Under the pieces are notes generated by a model, which had not been told where the DNA came from, did not search any database, and worked only from the letters and a program-made list of their open reading frames with translations. DNA of 64,000 bases from Planctomyces sp. (GTDB lineage: Bacteria > Planctomycetota > Planctomycetia > Planctomycetales > Planctomycetaceae), in assembly GCA_019636235.1 (NCBI GenBank), contig JAHBXW010000016.1:1-64000 (forward strand). The letters run 5' to 3'. This document shows, piece after piece, positions 1-8,698 of this stretch. The translations under genes were made by a program, and so were the position numbers. Position 1 is the stretch's first letter. Every line of letters begins with the position of its first letter.

Positions 1-1951
1 GATCGCGATTCGGCATTTCCGGAGCTTGATTATAAGTGTATTCGTCCCCATGAACCCCGATCAGCGACTTTCGAATCTGGATCGCTGCAAGGTACTCGTC
101 GAGTGCCTCGACGCTTCGTCCCATGTCCTCAAACAGCGCGCCCAGCCGATCCTTCTCCCACGCCAAGTTGATCCGCAGCCCGTAGGTCCATTGAGCCGCG
201 TTTGAAGTCTGTGCGGAATTCAGTTGCGACAGCAGCCTCTCGAACCCCTCGATGGCCTGGCGACGCGCCGTCTCCGATTCTACATTATTGTGCCCACGAA
301 GAGATGTCGCCAGCCCACCATAGGCACGCGAGAGTCGAAATCGCACATAGAACTGATTTGGATTCGATTCGAGGTCCGACTGCATTCGTGCAATTGCCTG
401 CCTGAAATACGTCTCCGCGGATCGACGGTATTCTGGTCCCGCGTCGAGGGCCGCGGACGCCGCTCCAAACTGCAGGCGGACAATGTCAAGTGACTCGTCG
501 CTATTCTGCGTTGTGTCGATCGAGGCGCTGAGCAACAGAGCTGCTTCAAACGCAACCAGTGCCTCTCGTGAATTGTTTAACAGAGTGTTGATAGTTGCCA
601 GTCTTGAATATGCACGGGCTGCCTCCTGTTTCAGGGCATCGTCATTCGGGGTCTCTGCCAGAAACTCTTGGTATAGCTTTAGTGCATCCTCCAGAATTGC
701 CTTGCGAATCGGGGCTGTGCCGGGAAGCTCGCCCAGTCGTTGTTCTCCAACGTGCATGAGCATCCTGTCAACCGCTTCCATTGCACGGTTGTAGTTCTTC
801 TCGCGGCGCCTTCGGTGCTCCTCGGATGAAGCCAGGTTTTTACGCGCCTCGTTGCGGGCAATTGTCGTCTTGCGAAGCTGCCAGAGCACGCTTCCGAAGC
901 CGATGGTCGTGACCAGGAGCACCAGGAGTATCAGCCCCGCCACGACTGGCTGACGACGACACCACCTCGTGGCACGCCCGAGACGACCGACCGGCCGCGC
1001 AACGATCGGCTGATTGCCGAGGAATCGATTGAGGTCCGCTCCCAACGCCTGTGCAGTCGGATATCTCCGACCTGGCTCCTTCTCCAGGCACTTCAGGCAG
1101 ATCGTTTCCAGGTCGCGCGGTATTGTTGCGTTCAGTCTTCGAGGCTGCGGCGGATCGTCCTTCAGGATCTGTACAACCAACATTCGAGAATTGCCGCGGA
1201 ACGGCAGTTCGCGCGTCAGTAGCTGGTATAGAACTACGCCAAGGGAGTAGACGTCGCTGCGGCTGTCGGCATTGTGGCCATCGCCTCGAGCCTGCTCGGG
1301 CGACATATAGGCCGGCGTGCCGATCACACGGCCCTCCATGGTCATTGTGATTTCCCCGACTTCGCGCTTCGCTAGCCCGAAGTCCATCAGGTGAGGGTCG
1401 CCATTGACATCGAGCAGAATGTTCGACGGTTTGACGTCCCGGTGCACGACGCCAGCGCCGTGCGCATGGTGCAGCGCAACGGCAAGCTTTACGCACAAAG
1501 CCGCGGCTTCCCTGGCGGTCAGGCGCTGGCATTCAAGGTAGTGGGCTAGCGTCGCACCCTGAATGAAGTCGCTGACGATGTAGATTTGCCCATCTTCTCG
1601 CCCAACTTCGTGAACGCTCACGATCGCAGGATGCCTCAATTGGGCAGCTGCACGGGCCTCACGAAAGAACTGCTCCGATTCAGCCGCGCTCAGTTGGTCC
1701 TTTCGAGGCATCTTGAGCGCCACGGTACGGTCCAGCTTCGTGTCCTTCGCCTTCCATACTCGCCCGTATGCGCCAATTCCGACCTGCTCGATAAGCTCGA
1801 AATGGCCGATGGTTTGACCGACTGCGCCGCAGCTGATTGTCGCCGATTCAGCGAGGCTGAAGCCGCTACCGCACGAGGGACACAGAATTTCTGCCCATTC
1901 GGCGTCGATAAACTCGATGGGACTATGGCAGTGCGGACACCTGACAAGCAT
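1..1951 (-). CDS. Serine/threonine protein kinase with zinc ribbon, TM helix and TPR region (3' end beyond window)
   Basis: Reading the minus strand from the ATG at 1951 gives an uninterrupted frame of 650 codons to the window edge, so the C-terminus is missing. Residues 5-27 form a zinc ribbon (CPHC...CPSC). The kinase domain spans about 50-310: glycine loop GIGAYGRVWKA, catalytic lysine K80 in VALK, HRDVKPSN at 170-177, DFGLAK at 190-195 and TPAYMSPEQ. A membrane helix lies at about 337-357 (PVVAGLILLVLLVTTIGFG). The rest is helical, with TPR-like stretches. All catalytic residues are present, so it should be an active Hanks-type kinase with a cytoplasmic kinase domain and an exported sensor region. 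This kinase layout is very common in planctomycetes. A purine-rich AAAAAAGGTGG lies upstream of the chosen ATG. Its substrate cannot be told from the sequence. Confidence 0.93.
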   Translation of the reverse strand, partial: MLVRCPHCHSPIEFIDAEWAEILCPSCGSGFSLAESATISCGAVGQTIGHFELIEQVGIGAYGRVWKAKDTKLDRTVALKMPRKDQLSAAESEQFFREARAAAQLRHPAIVSVHEVGREDGQIYIVSDFIQGATLAHYLECQRLTAREAAALCVKLAVALHHAHGAGVVHRDVKPSNILLDVNGDPHLMDFGLAKREVGEITMTMEGRVIGTPAYMSPEQARGDGHNADSRSDVYSLGVVLYQLLTRELPFRGNSRMLVVQILKDDPPQPRRLNATIPRDLETICLKCLEKEPGRRYPTAQALGADLNRFLGNQPIVARPVGRLGRATRWCRRQPVVAGLILLVLLVTTIGFGSVLWQLRKTTIARNEARKNLASSEEHRRRREKNYNRAMEAVDRMLMHVGEQRLGELPGTAPIRKAILEDALKLYQEFLAETPNDDALKQEAARAYSRLATINTLLNNSREALVAFEAALLLSASIDTTQNSDESLDIVRLQFGAASAALDAGPEYRRSAETYFRQAIARMQSDLESNPNQFYVRFRLSRAYGGLATSLRGHNNVESETARRQAIEGFERLLSQLNSAQTSNAAQWTYGLRINLAWEKDRLGALFEDMGRSVEALDEYLAAIQIRKSLIGVHGDEYTYNQAPEMPNRD

Positions 1952-2402
1952 GTGCGCCACCTTTTTTCCCAACACTTGCCCAAGCGAGGCTGTGTGTTTC
2001 GTCTCCAGAGTACGTGCCTGCCTTCAATTTCCGCAAGAGAGCGACGGGCTTGTTGCGGTATCCGCTGCTCGATGCGGCCCTCGCTATGACGACTCGGAAA
2101 CGTCCGGCGGATGTCTCGCCCGGGTTGCTGCTGGAGGTCGAAGCGTCATTGCAGAATTGGCGCGCCGACTGATGGGATTGGCCGCTGCACGGTTGCGGAA
2201 CAGGGGCCCCGTCGCCGGATCGCGCTTGGCAGTACGAACCTTCATCGTCGTCCTGCTCGAATGGTCTGAATCGAGTTGGTGGTTCCCGTTTCTCTGCGAA
2301 CCGACGCCGCCAGCCGCGGGTCCGATGACCACCACTCGCCCGGCGACATCACAGGGCGACTCCCAATTCCCAACAGGACCAGAGCGGAACAGGGCCACGG
2401 AC
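1952..2402. other. Intergenic stretch, no gene seen
   Basis: About 450 bases separate the kinase start from the next gene, which is divergently oriented. Open frames here are shadows or lack protein-like composition. It presumably holds the two divergent promoters, but I see no convincing -35/-10 or -24/-12 pair. Confidence 0.5.
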
Positions 2403-3200
2403 ATGGACACCCATTTCATCGCGCGGCAGTTTGAACAGATCGGAGCGCGGGCCCGCATCCGCGCCGGACTCGGACGGAACGCGCCCTCTGGACTCGCCGT
2501 CGACATCCGTCGCGACGACTGCGGAGAGTTCTTCGACATCGAGCTGGGCGCCACGCCGCCCAGGGAACTGGCGGTGCTCGACGTCCAGCCGCGCCTCCGG
2601 CACCTGCTGCTGATGTCGCGCGACGACGCCGGCAAGCACAAGTTTCTGTGCGGCCACGATGAGCGCCACTGGTTTGTGGCGGCCGTGCCCGAGCGGTTGA
2701 ACGCGTCGACGGTCCGCACGGCGTTCGATGCGCTGCGTCCGGCCGGCGTGCATCAGGAACTCAGCCGCCGCGGCGTTCGGCGGAAGGACTGGAACCGGCG
2801 CCGGAACGACGCGTTCCTCCGCCAGGGGGAGTGGTTCTTTGTGCCCCAGCCCGACCTGTCCTTCCCCGACCTGTTGATCCTTCGCAACGAGCCGCTGCGC
2901 CGCGGTCGCGGCAAGCCGCACCTGTGCGAACAGCTCGTGCGATCGGGCGGCGAGGTCGTGTATGTCAGCCCCCAGCATCCCAACGGAATCCGGGAGGCGC
3001 AGCATCGGAAGCTGATGTCGCGGCGTCCGGAGTTGCGGCATCTCCACTGGGTGGTTCAGCGGCGGAATCCGGATGTGTTCGTCCGCGGACGGGTGCGGCA
3101 CGCCGACCACAAGACGATCGTCCTGGACGGCTGGCATCGCGTGCTGATGAACACGGAAACGCAGGCGATCGCCATGCGACACGTGGCGTTCATCGATTGA
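2403..3200 (+). CDS. Conserved hypothetical protein, 265 aa, soluble
   Basis: I do not recognise a named domain. The frame is open further upstream (to 1917), but those codons lie in the divergent promoter region, so the ATG at 2403 is chosen (MDTHFIARQFEQIGARARIR). The protein is rich in Arg, His and Trp, with no signal peptide or membrane helix. Notable stretches are KHKFLCGHDERHWFVAAVP near 80-98, RRRNDAFLRQGEWFFVPQ near 134-150 and DHKTIVLDGWHRVLMNT near 239-255. Clusters of His, Asp and Arg suggest a nucleic-acid-related or metal-dependent role, but this is only inference. I have a general impression of similar proteins in other planctomycete genomes, with no assigned function. It stands alone, divergent from the kinase and convergent with holB. 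Confidence 0.75.
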   Translation: MDTHFIARQFEQIGARARIRAGLGRNAPSGLAVDIRRDDCGEFFDIELGATPPRELAVLDVQPRLRHLLLMSRDDAGKHKFLCGHDERHWFVAAVPERLNASTVRTAFDALRPAGVHQELSRRGVRRKDWNRRRNDAFLRQGEWFFVPQPDLSFPDLLILRNEPLRRGRGKPHLCEQLVRSGGEVVYVSPQHPNGIREAQHRKLMSRRPELRHLHWVVQRRNPDVFVRGRVRHADHKTIVLDGWHRVLMNTETQAIAMRHVAFID

Positions 3201-3338
3201 CGCCGGGCATGAAGAGCACGCGCCATTTGATGGGTGCACTCCATCCGAACTCGGTTGCGAACTCTCGTGGCGGGCGGGCGCCGCGAGATTCGCATCATGG
3301 CGCGGGTCGCAGGATCACTAAGCGACCCCTTCGACAAC

Positions 3339-4349
3339 TCACGAAAACGCCGTCGCGCCTGTTCGGCCGACCCGCGCCAAATCGTCGAACAATCCCGCCA
3401 GGCACAACGACGCCGGCATCGACTGATGCAGGTGCCCGGCCGCATCGATGCAGCGGTTCAGGCCAGCCGCCGCGCGATCGCATGCGTCGTACGGGTCCGC
3501 GGCATCCGCCGCGAGAACTTCGCGGTAATGCTCGATCGCCATCTGAATCGCCCAGCCGGCGAATTCTCTCTGGGCGGCCGTATCGGCCCCCTGTTCGACG
3601 ATCTCCAGGACGGCCGTGTGCAACGCCCCGCCATCAAGGGCCGGCCGGGCCAGCCCCGAGCGAATCGTCGATCGCAATGCGGCCAGCGCCGGGTCGAGCA
3701 GCCGCCGCGCCGTATCGAGGCTGCCGCCGCTGAGCCGGGCGGCCGCCGCAGCCGCCGCGGGATCGAGCTGCGGATCGGCCTCGCGCAGCAGGGATTCGAC
3801 GAGCGGCAGGGGCAGCGGGGCGAACCACAGGGGCTGACAGCGCGACCGGATCGTCGGCAGGATCGGCTCGAGTTCGGGGGAGATGAGGATCAGGATCGAG
3901 CCTTCGGGGGGCTCTTCGAGCGTCTTCAACAGGGCGTTCGCGCTCTCCTCGTTCATCGTGTGGGCGTCGTCGATGATCGCCACGCGCCGGTCGGCCGACA
4001 TGGGCCGGAGCGTGATGTCGTGGCACAGACCCTCGCGGCCGCGCTTGTCCTTCGCCCCGGCAATGAGGTCGATCGGCAGTTCGCGCTTCCCCTCGGGGCA
4101 GCCGATCTCGAACAGGTCAGGATGCGAGCCCGCCTGCACCTGGCGGCAGGCGGGGCATTCGCCGCAGGGTTCCAGCTCTTCGCCCGACCGGGGGCAGAAC
4201 AGCGCCTGGGCCAGCGTCCGGGCGACCTGCCGCTTGCCGATCCCCGCCGGGCCCAGGAACAAATAGCCATGCGCCAGCCGGCCCCGCGCCGCCGCGCGGC
4301 GGAGCATGTCGATCGCCGTGGACTGTCCTTGAATCTCCCGCCAGTGCAT
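3339..4349 (-). CDS. holB: DNA polymerase III subunit delta' (clamp loader)
   Basis: The 336-aa AAA+ protein starts MHWREIQGQ at 4349; the frame is open further upstream but the family begins here. Walker A is GPAGIGKRQVA (about 33-43). The zinc-binding insert has the four-cysteine pattern CPRS...CGECPACR followed by GSHPD, as in delta'/gamma subunits. VAIIDDAH is the Walker B region, followed by NALLKTLEEPP and the sensor/arginine-finger motif IRSRCQ. The C-terminal collar domain (about 215-336) is alanine- and leucine-rich. The protein loads the beta clamp at the replication fork. E. coli delta' lacks a functional ATP site; here Walker A looks intact, as in DnaX-like proteins, but length and the EEPPEGS context favour HolB. 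It is divergent from rph, with a 114-base shared promoter region. Confidence 0.9.
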   Translation of the reverse strand: MHWREIQGQSTAIDMLRRAAARGRLAHGYLFLGPAGIGKRQVARTLAQALFCPRSGEELEPCGECPACRQVQAGSHPDLFEIGCPEGKRELPIDLIAGAKDKRGREGLCHDITLRPMSADRRVAIIDDAHTMNEESANALLKTLEEPPEGSILILISPELEPILPTIRSRCQPLWFAPLPLPLVESLLREADPQLDPAAAAAAARLSGGSLDTARRLLDPALAALRSTIRSGLARPALDGGALHTAVLEIVEQGADTAAQREFAGWAIQMAIEHYREVLAADAADPYDACDRAAAGLNRCIDAAGHLHQSMPASLCLAGLFDDLARVGRTGATAFS

Positions 4350-4463
4350 CTCGAAAGACCGCCTGCCTTGCTGAGTTGGGACGTGTGACGAGAATACGGC
4401 CCCGCGGCGTCCGGCAAAACCTGCCGGAGTCGGCCGGGCTTCCCGAATAATCCTGAGGCTCCC

Positions 4464-5207
4464 ATGCGACACGACGGCCGCCGCCCCGAAGACCTGCGAC
4501 CGATCTCCATCGAACGCCCGTTCACTTCGGCCGCCGCCGGCAGCGTCCTCGTCCGGGCCGGACGCACGACCATCCTGTGCACGGCCAGTGTCGAGGAAAG
4601 CGTCCCCCCGTGGAAGCTGCGCGAGGATCCCCCCAGCGGCTGGGTCACCGCGGAGTACAGCATGCTGCCGGGGAGCACGGCGCCCCGCAAGCCCCGGGAC
4701 CGGTCCGGCAAAGTGGACGGCCGATCGACCGAGATTCAGCGGCTGATCGGCCGCAGCCTGCGCGCCGCGGTAGACTTGCGGGCGCTCGGACCCCGCACAA
4801 TCACCGTGGATTGCGACGTTCTCCTGGCCGACGGCGGCACGCGGACCCTGTGCATCACGGGCGGCTTTGTGGCCCTCTGCGACGCCGTCCACGCGCTGGC
4901 TCCGCTGGGCGTCGATCCCGCGCTCGTGCTGACGAACAGTGTGGCGGCGATCAGCGTGGGCATCGTCAACGGGCAGCCCGTGCTGGACCTGGACTACGTC
5001 GAGGATTCGCGCGCGGACGTCGACATGAATCTGGTGATGACGGGAGACGGGCGGTTCGTGGAGATCCAGGGATCGGCGGAACGGAACGCGTTCACCCCCG
5101 CGGAACTTACGAGCCAGATGGCGCTGGGCGAGGCGGGTCTCCGGCAGCTTTCGCAGTGGCAGCGGTCGGTGCTGGGGGCGAAATGGCCTCTGGACATCAA
5201 TTCCTGA
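4464..5207 (+). CDS. rph: Ribonuclease PH
   Basis: The 247-aa protein has the usual RNase PH length and an almost textbook sequence. It starts [17 protein letters not shown], with [19 protein letters not shown] at 31-49, and includes [40 protein letters not shown], and near the C-terminus VEIQGSAE. It removes nucleotides from the 3' end of tRNA precursors phosphorolytically, releasing nucleoside diphosphates. GAGG lies five bases before the ATG. It is transcribed divergently from holB. The common neighbours rdgB and hemW are not adjacent here. The 3' end is followed by a GC-rich inverted repeat (near 5230-5255) without a T-run, so termination there is uncertain. Confidence 0.96.
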   Translation: MRHDGRRPEDLRPISIERPFTSAAAGSVLVRAGRTTILCTASVEESVPPWKLREDPPSGWVTAEYSMLPGSTAPRKPRDRSGKVDGRSTEIQRLIGRSLRAAVDLRALGPRTITVDCDVLLADGGTRTLCITGGFVALCDAVHALAPLGVDPALVLTNSVAAISVGIVNGQPVLDLDYVEDSRADVDMNLVMTGDGRFVEIQGSAERNAFTPAELTSQMALGEAGLRQLSQWQRSVLGAKWPLDINS

Positions 5208-5380
5208 GATTTGCTAAAGACCGAGCCCCATCCCGGCCGGGATCCTTCCGGCCTCGTGATCCCATCCCTGTTCCCGCCTTTCCGGCGTCAGCCGCGCGGC
5301 TTGTCCGCAGGCCCGCCTTCCGTCGGACTGACGTCCGCACGTCCTGATTCCCGCACTTCGCATTTCCCAAGGAGTGGGCC

Positions 5381-6490
5381 ATGCGCATCGCATCGCCGAA
5401 CACGTTGTTCGCCCGGATCTGCCTGACGGCCGCGATCGGCCTGGCTGCCGTCATCCCCGCCCGGGCAGCGTCCAAGATCGAGGCCGTTGAAGGCAAGCGC
5501 TATCAACTGACGCGCGAGCATGGCCCTTGGATGATCATGGTGGCCACGTTCCACACCAGCGCGGCCGACGGCCAGACGGTCGAAGGCAAGTCGCCCGAGA
5601 ACGCGGCCGCCGACCTCGTCCTGGAACTCCGCAAGCGGAATCTGCCGGCCTACGTGCACAAGATCACTGCGGGCTCGGAGATGGTCCGGACGGTCGACCG
5701 GACCGGACGCGACGACGTCCGCAAGAATCTGCGGATGGTCACTTCCTGGGGCGTCATCGCCGGCAACTATCCGTCGCTCGACGATCCGCTGGCGCAGAAG
5801 ACTCTCGCCTACGTCAAGCAGTTGAAGCCGCGCTGCCTGGACCAGGAGTCGGGAGTCGTGTGGTATGCCAAGGCGGGCGAGGGTCCGCTGCGGAACGCGT
5901 TCCTGACGACCAACCCGCTGTTGTCCGAGGAGGAGATCAAGGCCCGGCAGGGCATCGACCCCCTGCTGATCCGGCTGAACTCGGACGACAATTATTCGCT
6001 GCTGGAGAACAAAGGGCAGTACACGCTGCAGGTCGCGATGTTCACCGGACGGAAGGTGCTGGCGAACACGCTGGCTTCGCAGCGGACGTCGATCGGCGTC
6101 GAGGACGGGCAGGCAAGCCCGCTGGACCTGGCGGCCCAGGAGGCCCGTGACCTGACGCTGGCGCTGCGCGAATTCCGGAAGATCGAAGCCTACGTCTGGC
6201 ACGATCACTTTCAGTCGATCGTGACGGTCGGGTCGTTCTCGGGGCCGGATGACCCCAAGCTCCGCGAGGCCTACGAGCTGTTCCGCGCGAAGGAGAAGTT
6301 TGTCCAGAAGTCGGGCCAGATCGAAGAAGTTCCCGAGACGTTCTACCCGCCCAGCCGGACTGGCAACGGCGTGCAGATGTGGGCGTTCATGCCGCAGCCC
6401 GTGGTGATGCCCGTCCCGAAGATGCGTGCGCGGGTCGCGTCCGCGGCTGGCAAGACGCCCTTCATCAAGTCCCCGGCCCGCGCCCGCTGA
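5381..6490 (+). CDS. Secreted conserved protein with two SPOR-like segments
   Basis: The 369-aa protein has a clear Sec signal peptide (MRIASPNTLFARICLTAAIGL, cleavage after ARA at about residue 29) and a strong AAGGAG ribosome site seven bases before the ATG. Two similar segments stand out: GPWMIMVATFHTSAADG...LVLELRKRNLPAYVHK at about 46-98 and GQYTLQVAMFTG...LTLALREFRKIEAYVWHDHFQSIVTVGSFSG at about 211-290. The pattern of a beta strand, an A...L...LR helix, then a strand ending in V.VGSF resembles SPOR-type peptidoglycan-binding folds. This assignment is inference from pattern only. It is probably periplasmic. Its 3' end overlaps the convergent GNAT gene by 26 bases. Confidence 0.8.
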   Translation: MRIASPNTLFARICLTAAIGLAAVIPARAASKIEAVEGKRYQLTREHGPWMIMVATFHTSAADGQTVEGKSPENAAADLVLELRKRNLPAYVHKITAGSEMVRTVDRTGRDDVRKNLRMVTSWGVIAGNYPSLDDPLAQKTLAYVKQLKPRCLDQESGVVWYAKAGEGPLRNAFLTTNPLLSEEEIKARQGIDPLLIRLNSDDNYSLLENKGQYTLQVAMFTGRKVLANTLASQRTSIGVEDGQASPLDLAAQEARDLTLALREFRKIEAYVWHDHFQSIVTVGSFSGPDDPKLREAYELFRAKEKFVQKSGQIEEVPETFYPPSRTGNGVQMWAFMPQPVVMPVPKMRARVASAAGKTPFIKSPARAR

Positions 6491-7127
6491 GCCGTTCGGC
6501 GCCCGCGTCGGAGTCGGTCGCCCCGGCCCCCGAGGCGCCGGCAGTGGGCACGTTTCGCCACACGGACTCCAGCACCTCGTAATGGGCGGCGCGCAGTCCC
6601 AGCGATGCGTACACCGCCTTCGCGCGGGCATTCGCGTGCTCGACGTACAGCCGCAGGCCGGCGACGTCGGGATCGTTCCGGGCCAGGGCCTGCAGGTGGT
6701 CGAACAGCGCGCGGAATACGCCGCGGCCTCTGAACGGCTCATCGACGAAGACGCTCTGGATCCACCACAGATCTCCGTTGCGCCAGTCGCTCCACTCGCG
6801 AGTGTGCATCAACTGGCCGACGACCAGGCCACTGTGCTCGGCGACGAAGTACCGGCCCTTCGCCGGATCGGCCAGCGCCGTCCGAACGCCCGCCAGCACG
6901 GTCTCCGGCTCGAGGCGCAGCCCCTCCGTCTCCCACGCCAGCAGCGCGTTGAACCGCGCGATGACGTCCGCATCGCCAGCCAGTGCGGGGCGGATCTGGA
7001 TCTCTGACGACACAGGACGGACTCGCGCAGCGCCGGGGGGACAGGCCCCAGCGAAAGGGGCCGCCGGGCCACCATACCAGCGTCGCGCGAGACCGTCACC
7101 CGTTCCAGACGAGTCCGCAATCGGCAC
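6465..7127 (-). CDS. GNAT-family N-acetyltransferase
   Basis: The acetyl-CoA-binding motif A is plain: VDEPFRGRGVFRALFDHLQ near 130-148, followed by LRLYVEHANARAKAVYASLGL, the usual GNAT motif B. The conserved domain begins at IQIRPALAGDADVI, residue 43 of the 220-aa frame. The listed start is the GTG at 7127, directly abutting the TGA of the upstream lipoprotein gene, which would allow translational coupling. A GTG at 7013 giving 182 aa would fit the family better, and neither has a good ribosome site. The substrate is unknown; the nearest relatives by look are small-molecule or peptide acetyltransferases. The C-terminus (GASGAGATDSDAGAERL) is a disordered tail that overlaps the convergent secreted-protein gene. 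Confidence 0.85.
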   Translation of the reverse strand: MPIADSSGTGDGLARRWYGGPAAPFAGACPPGAARVRPVSSEIQIRPALAGDADVIARFNALLAWETEGLRLEPETVLAGVRTALADPAKGRYFVAEHSGLVVGQLMHTREWSDWRNGDLWWIQSVFVDEPFRGRGVFRALFDHLQALARNDPDVAGLRLYVEHANARAKAVYASLGLRAAHYEVLESVWRNVPTAGASGAGATDSDAGAERLSGRGPGT

Positions 7128-7415
7128 TCAGGGCTCGACGGCCGGTTCCACCACCGTGCTCTCCTCGGCCCGCCGCACGTCAATCGTCGGCACATCGATC
7201 GTGCGTTCCTCAGTTCGCACATCAATGTCGGTTGGAACGTCAATCGTGCGCTCTTCCATGCGGACATCGACATCCGGCGCGTTGACGTCCATATCCGGCA
7301 TGCGGCCGCCCCGCACATCGACCTCCGGAAGCTGCCCCGGATCCCTGACATCGACGTCACAGGCCGACAGCAGCCCGGCGAGGGCGGCGCAGCCGAACAC
7401 CATCCAGATCTTCAT
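7128..7415 (-). CDS. Small lipoprotein with repeated acidic IDVR/VDVR motifs
   Basis: From the ATG at 7415 (AGGA six bases upstream) the product is 95 aa. Residues 1-19 form a lipoprotein signal, MKIWMVFGCAALAGLLSAC, with lipobox LSAC. The mature part is low-complexity: DVDVRD, EVDVRG, DMDVNAPDVDVR, then ERTIDVPTDIDVRTE and ERTIDVPTIDVRRAE. An 11-residue unit built on ERTIDVP-IDVR is thus nearly duplicated. Alternating Asp/Val suggests exposed beta strands or simple-sequence expansion. No enzymatic motif is present. It lies directly upstream of the GNAT gene on the same strand, and divergent from the PAP2 gene. Confidence 0.75.
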   Translation of the reverse strand: MKIWMVFGCAALAGLLSACDVDVRDPGQLPEVDVRGGRMPDMDVNAPDVDVRMEERTIDVPTDIDVRTEERTIDVPTIDVRRAEESTVVEPAVEP

Positions 7416-7555
7416 GGGAGTCCTCATCTGAGAGTTCAGGTTCGCCGCAGGGCCTCCCTGACCGGGAGCGCCGCGGCGTGAGGAATTCCAGTTCAGCAAC
7501 GCGCGTGCCGCGCCGATCTCTCGGCTGGTACGCGGGTTGCCTGAAGCGGGCCGTC

Positions 7556-8326
7556 ATGTTCATGCGCCGCTTCCCGCCGCCGCTATTGCGCCTGTTGCGT
7601 GGATGGGAGCCGCGCGCGCTGGCCGCCCTGCTGCTGCTTGCAATAGGGGCCTGGGTGTCGGTGAAGATCGCAGGCGAAGTGCTTGAAGGCGACACCTTCA
7701 GCTTCGACCGGCTGTTGCTGGAGCTGCTGCGATCGGGAACGGACCCGGGCGCGCTCCGCGGTCCGGGCTGGCTGGCGGACGTGGTGCGCGATGCGACGGC
7801 TCTCGGATCGGTGCTGGTGCTGACGATCGCCGCGGGGACGGCGGTGATCTTTTTGTGGCTGCAGCGGCAGCGCAGCACGGCGATCTTCCTGGCGACGTCC
7901 GTCGTGACGGGGATGCTGGCCAGCGCGGCGCTCAAGGAGTTCTTCGATCGGCCGCGGCCGACGATCGTGCCACACCTGGCGACCGTCGCGAGCAGCAGCT
8001 TCCCCAGCGGACATGCGATGATGTCGGCCGTCGTTTACCTCACGTTGGGCAGTCTGTTGATGTCGGTGGTCGCCGAACGCCGGTTGAAGCTGTTCATTCT
8101 GGCGGCGGCGATCGGTGTGACGGTGCTGGTTGGCGTCAGCCGCGTGCTGCTGGGCGTGCATTATCCCAGCGACGTGCTGGCGGGCTGGGCGTTTGGTCTG
8201 TCATGGGCGGAGGCGTGCTGGCTGGGGAACGCGTGGCGTCGTCGTCGCGCGGGGCTGGCGACGGCTGCTGCTCCGGCCCGCCAACCCGTGGGCGGAGCCA
8301 TTGACCCGGCTGGACGTCCGTCGTGA
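7556..8326 (+). CDS. PAP2-family membrane phosphatase
   Basis: All three PAP2 signature motifs are present: KEFFDRPRP (K-x6-RP), SFPSGHA and SRVLLGVHYPSD (SR-x5-H-x3-D). Five to six hydrophobic helices surround them, as in undecaprenyl-diphosphate or phosphatidic-acid/phosphatidylglycerophosphate phosphatases. The active site would face the periplasm. I use the ATG at 7556 (MFMRRFPPPLL, 256 aa); the frame remains open to a possible ATG at 7478 that would add 26 polar residues. The specific substrate cannot be told. It is divergent from the lipoprotein gene. The C-terminal tail after about residue 225 is Arg/Ala/Pro-rich and probably cytoplasmic. Confidence 0.9.
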   Translation: MFMRRFPPPLLRLLRGWEPRALAALLLLAIGAWVSVKIAGEVLEGDTFSFDRLLLELLRSGTDPGALRGPGWLADVVRDATALGSVLVLTIAAGTAVIFLWLQRQRSTAIFLATSVVTGMLASAALKEFFDRPRPTIVPHLATVASSSFPSGHAMMSAVVYLTLGSLLMSVVAERRLKLFILAAAIGVTVLVGVSRVLLGVHYPSDVLAGWAFGLSWAEACWLGNAWRRRRAGLATAAAPARQPVGGAIDPAGRPS

Positions 8327-8698
8327 ACGCCGCCCGGTGGTGCGCGGGCTGACAGGCTGGAGCACAACCGACCAGTTGACCCGGACGCGATTCGCCCCGC
8401 GGCCGTTCCGAGGGGGGCGGCATCGGCGATGATTGGAACAGCGGGACGGGAAACCATCCCCGGCTGCATTTCGTTGCGGCATCGCCAGCACGGCTGGCAG
8501 TGTCCGGTTTTCGCGGGATTTGAACGGCGTCAGGCGGCGGCGCGGACTGAGGGATTCCGGGGAACGCGGGCGCGCGGCATATCGGTTGCTCGCCGCGGCA
8601 GAGGGACTGGACGTTCAGCGGGAGGGAGTGGTTGCTTTCGCTCCGCGGCGCAGGAATCGCGCGAGGATGCCCGAGACTTTCTGCCTGGAGAAACGAGA
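8327..8698 (+). other. Intergenic stretch, no gene seen
   Basis: Some 370 bases between the PAP2 gene and the PDZ gene. The frames here are open only because of high GC. It should contain the promoter of the PDZ gene, but I cannot point to one. Confidence 0.45.

Noticed and set aside
840-1532. 230-codon minus-strand frame and plus-strand frames over the kinase
   Set aside because: Out-of-frame shadows; the true kinase frame shows all the catalytic motifs.
3234-4388. Long plus-strand frame opposite holB
   Set aside because: Arg/Gln-rich shadow of the holB gene.
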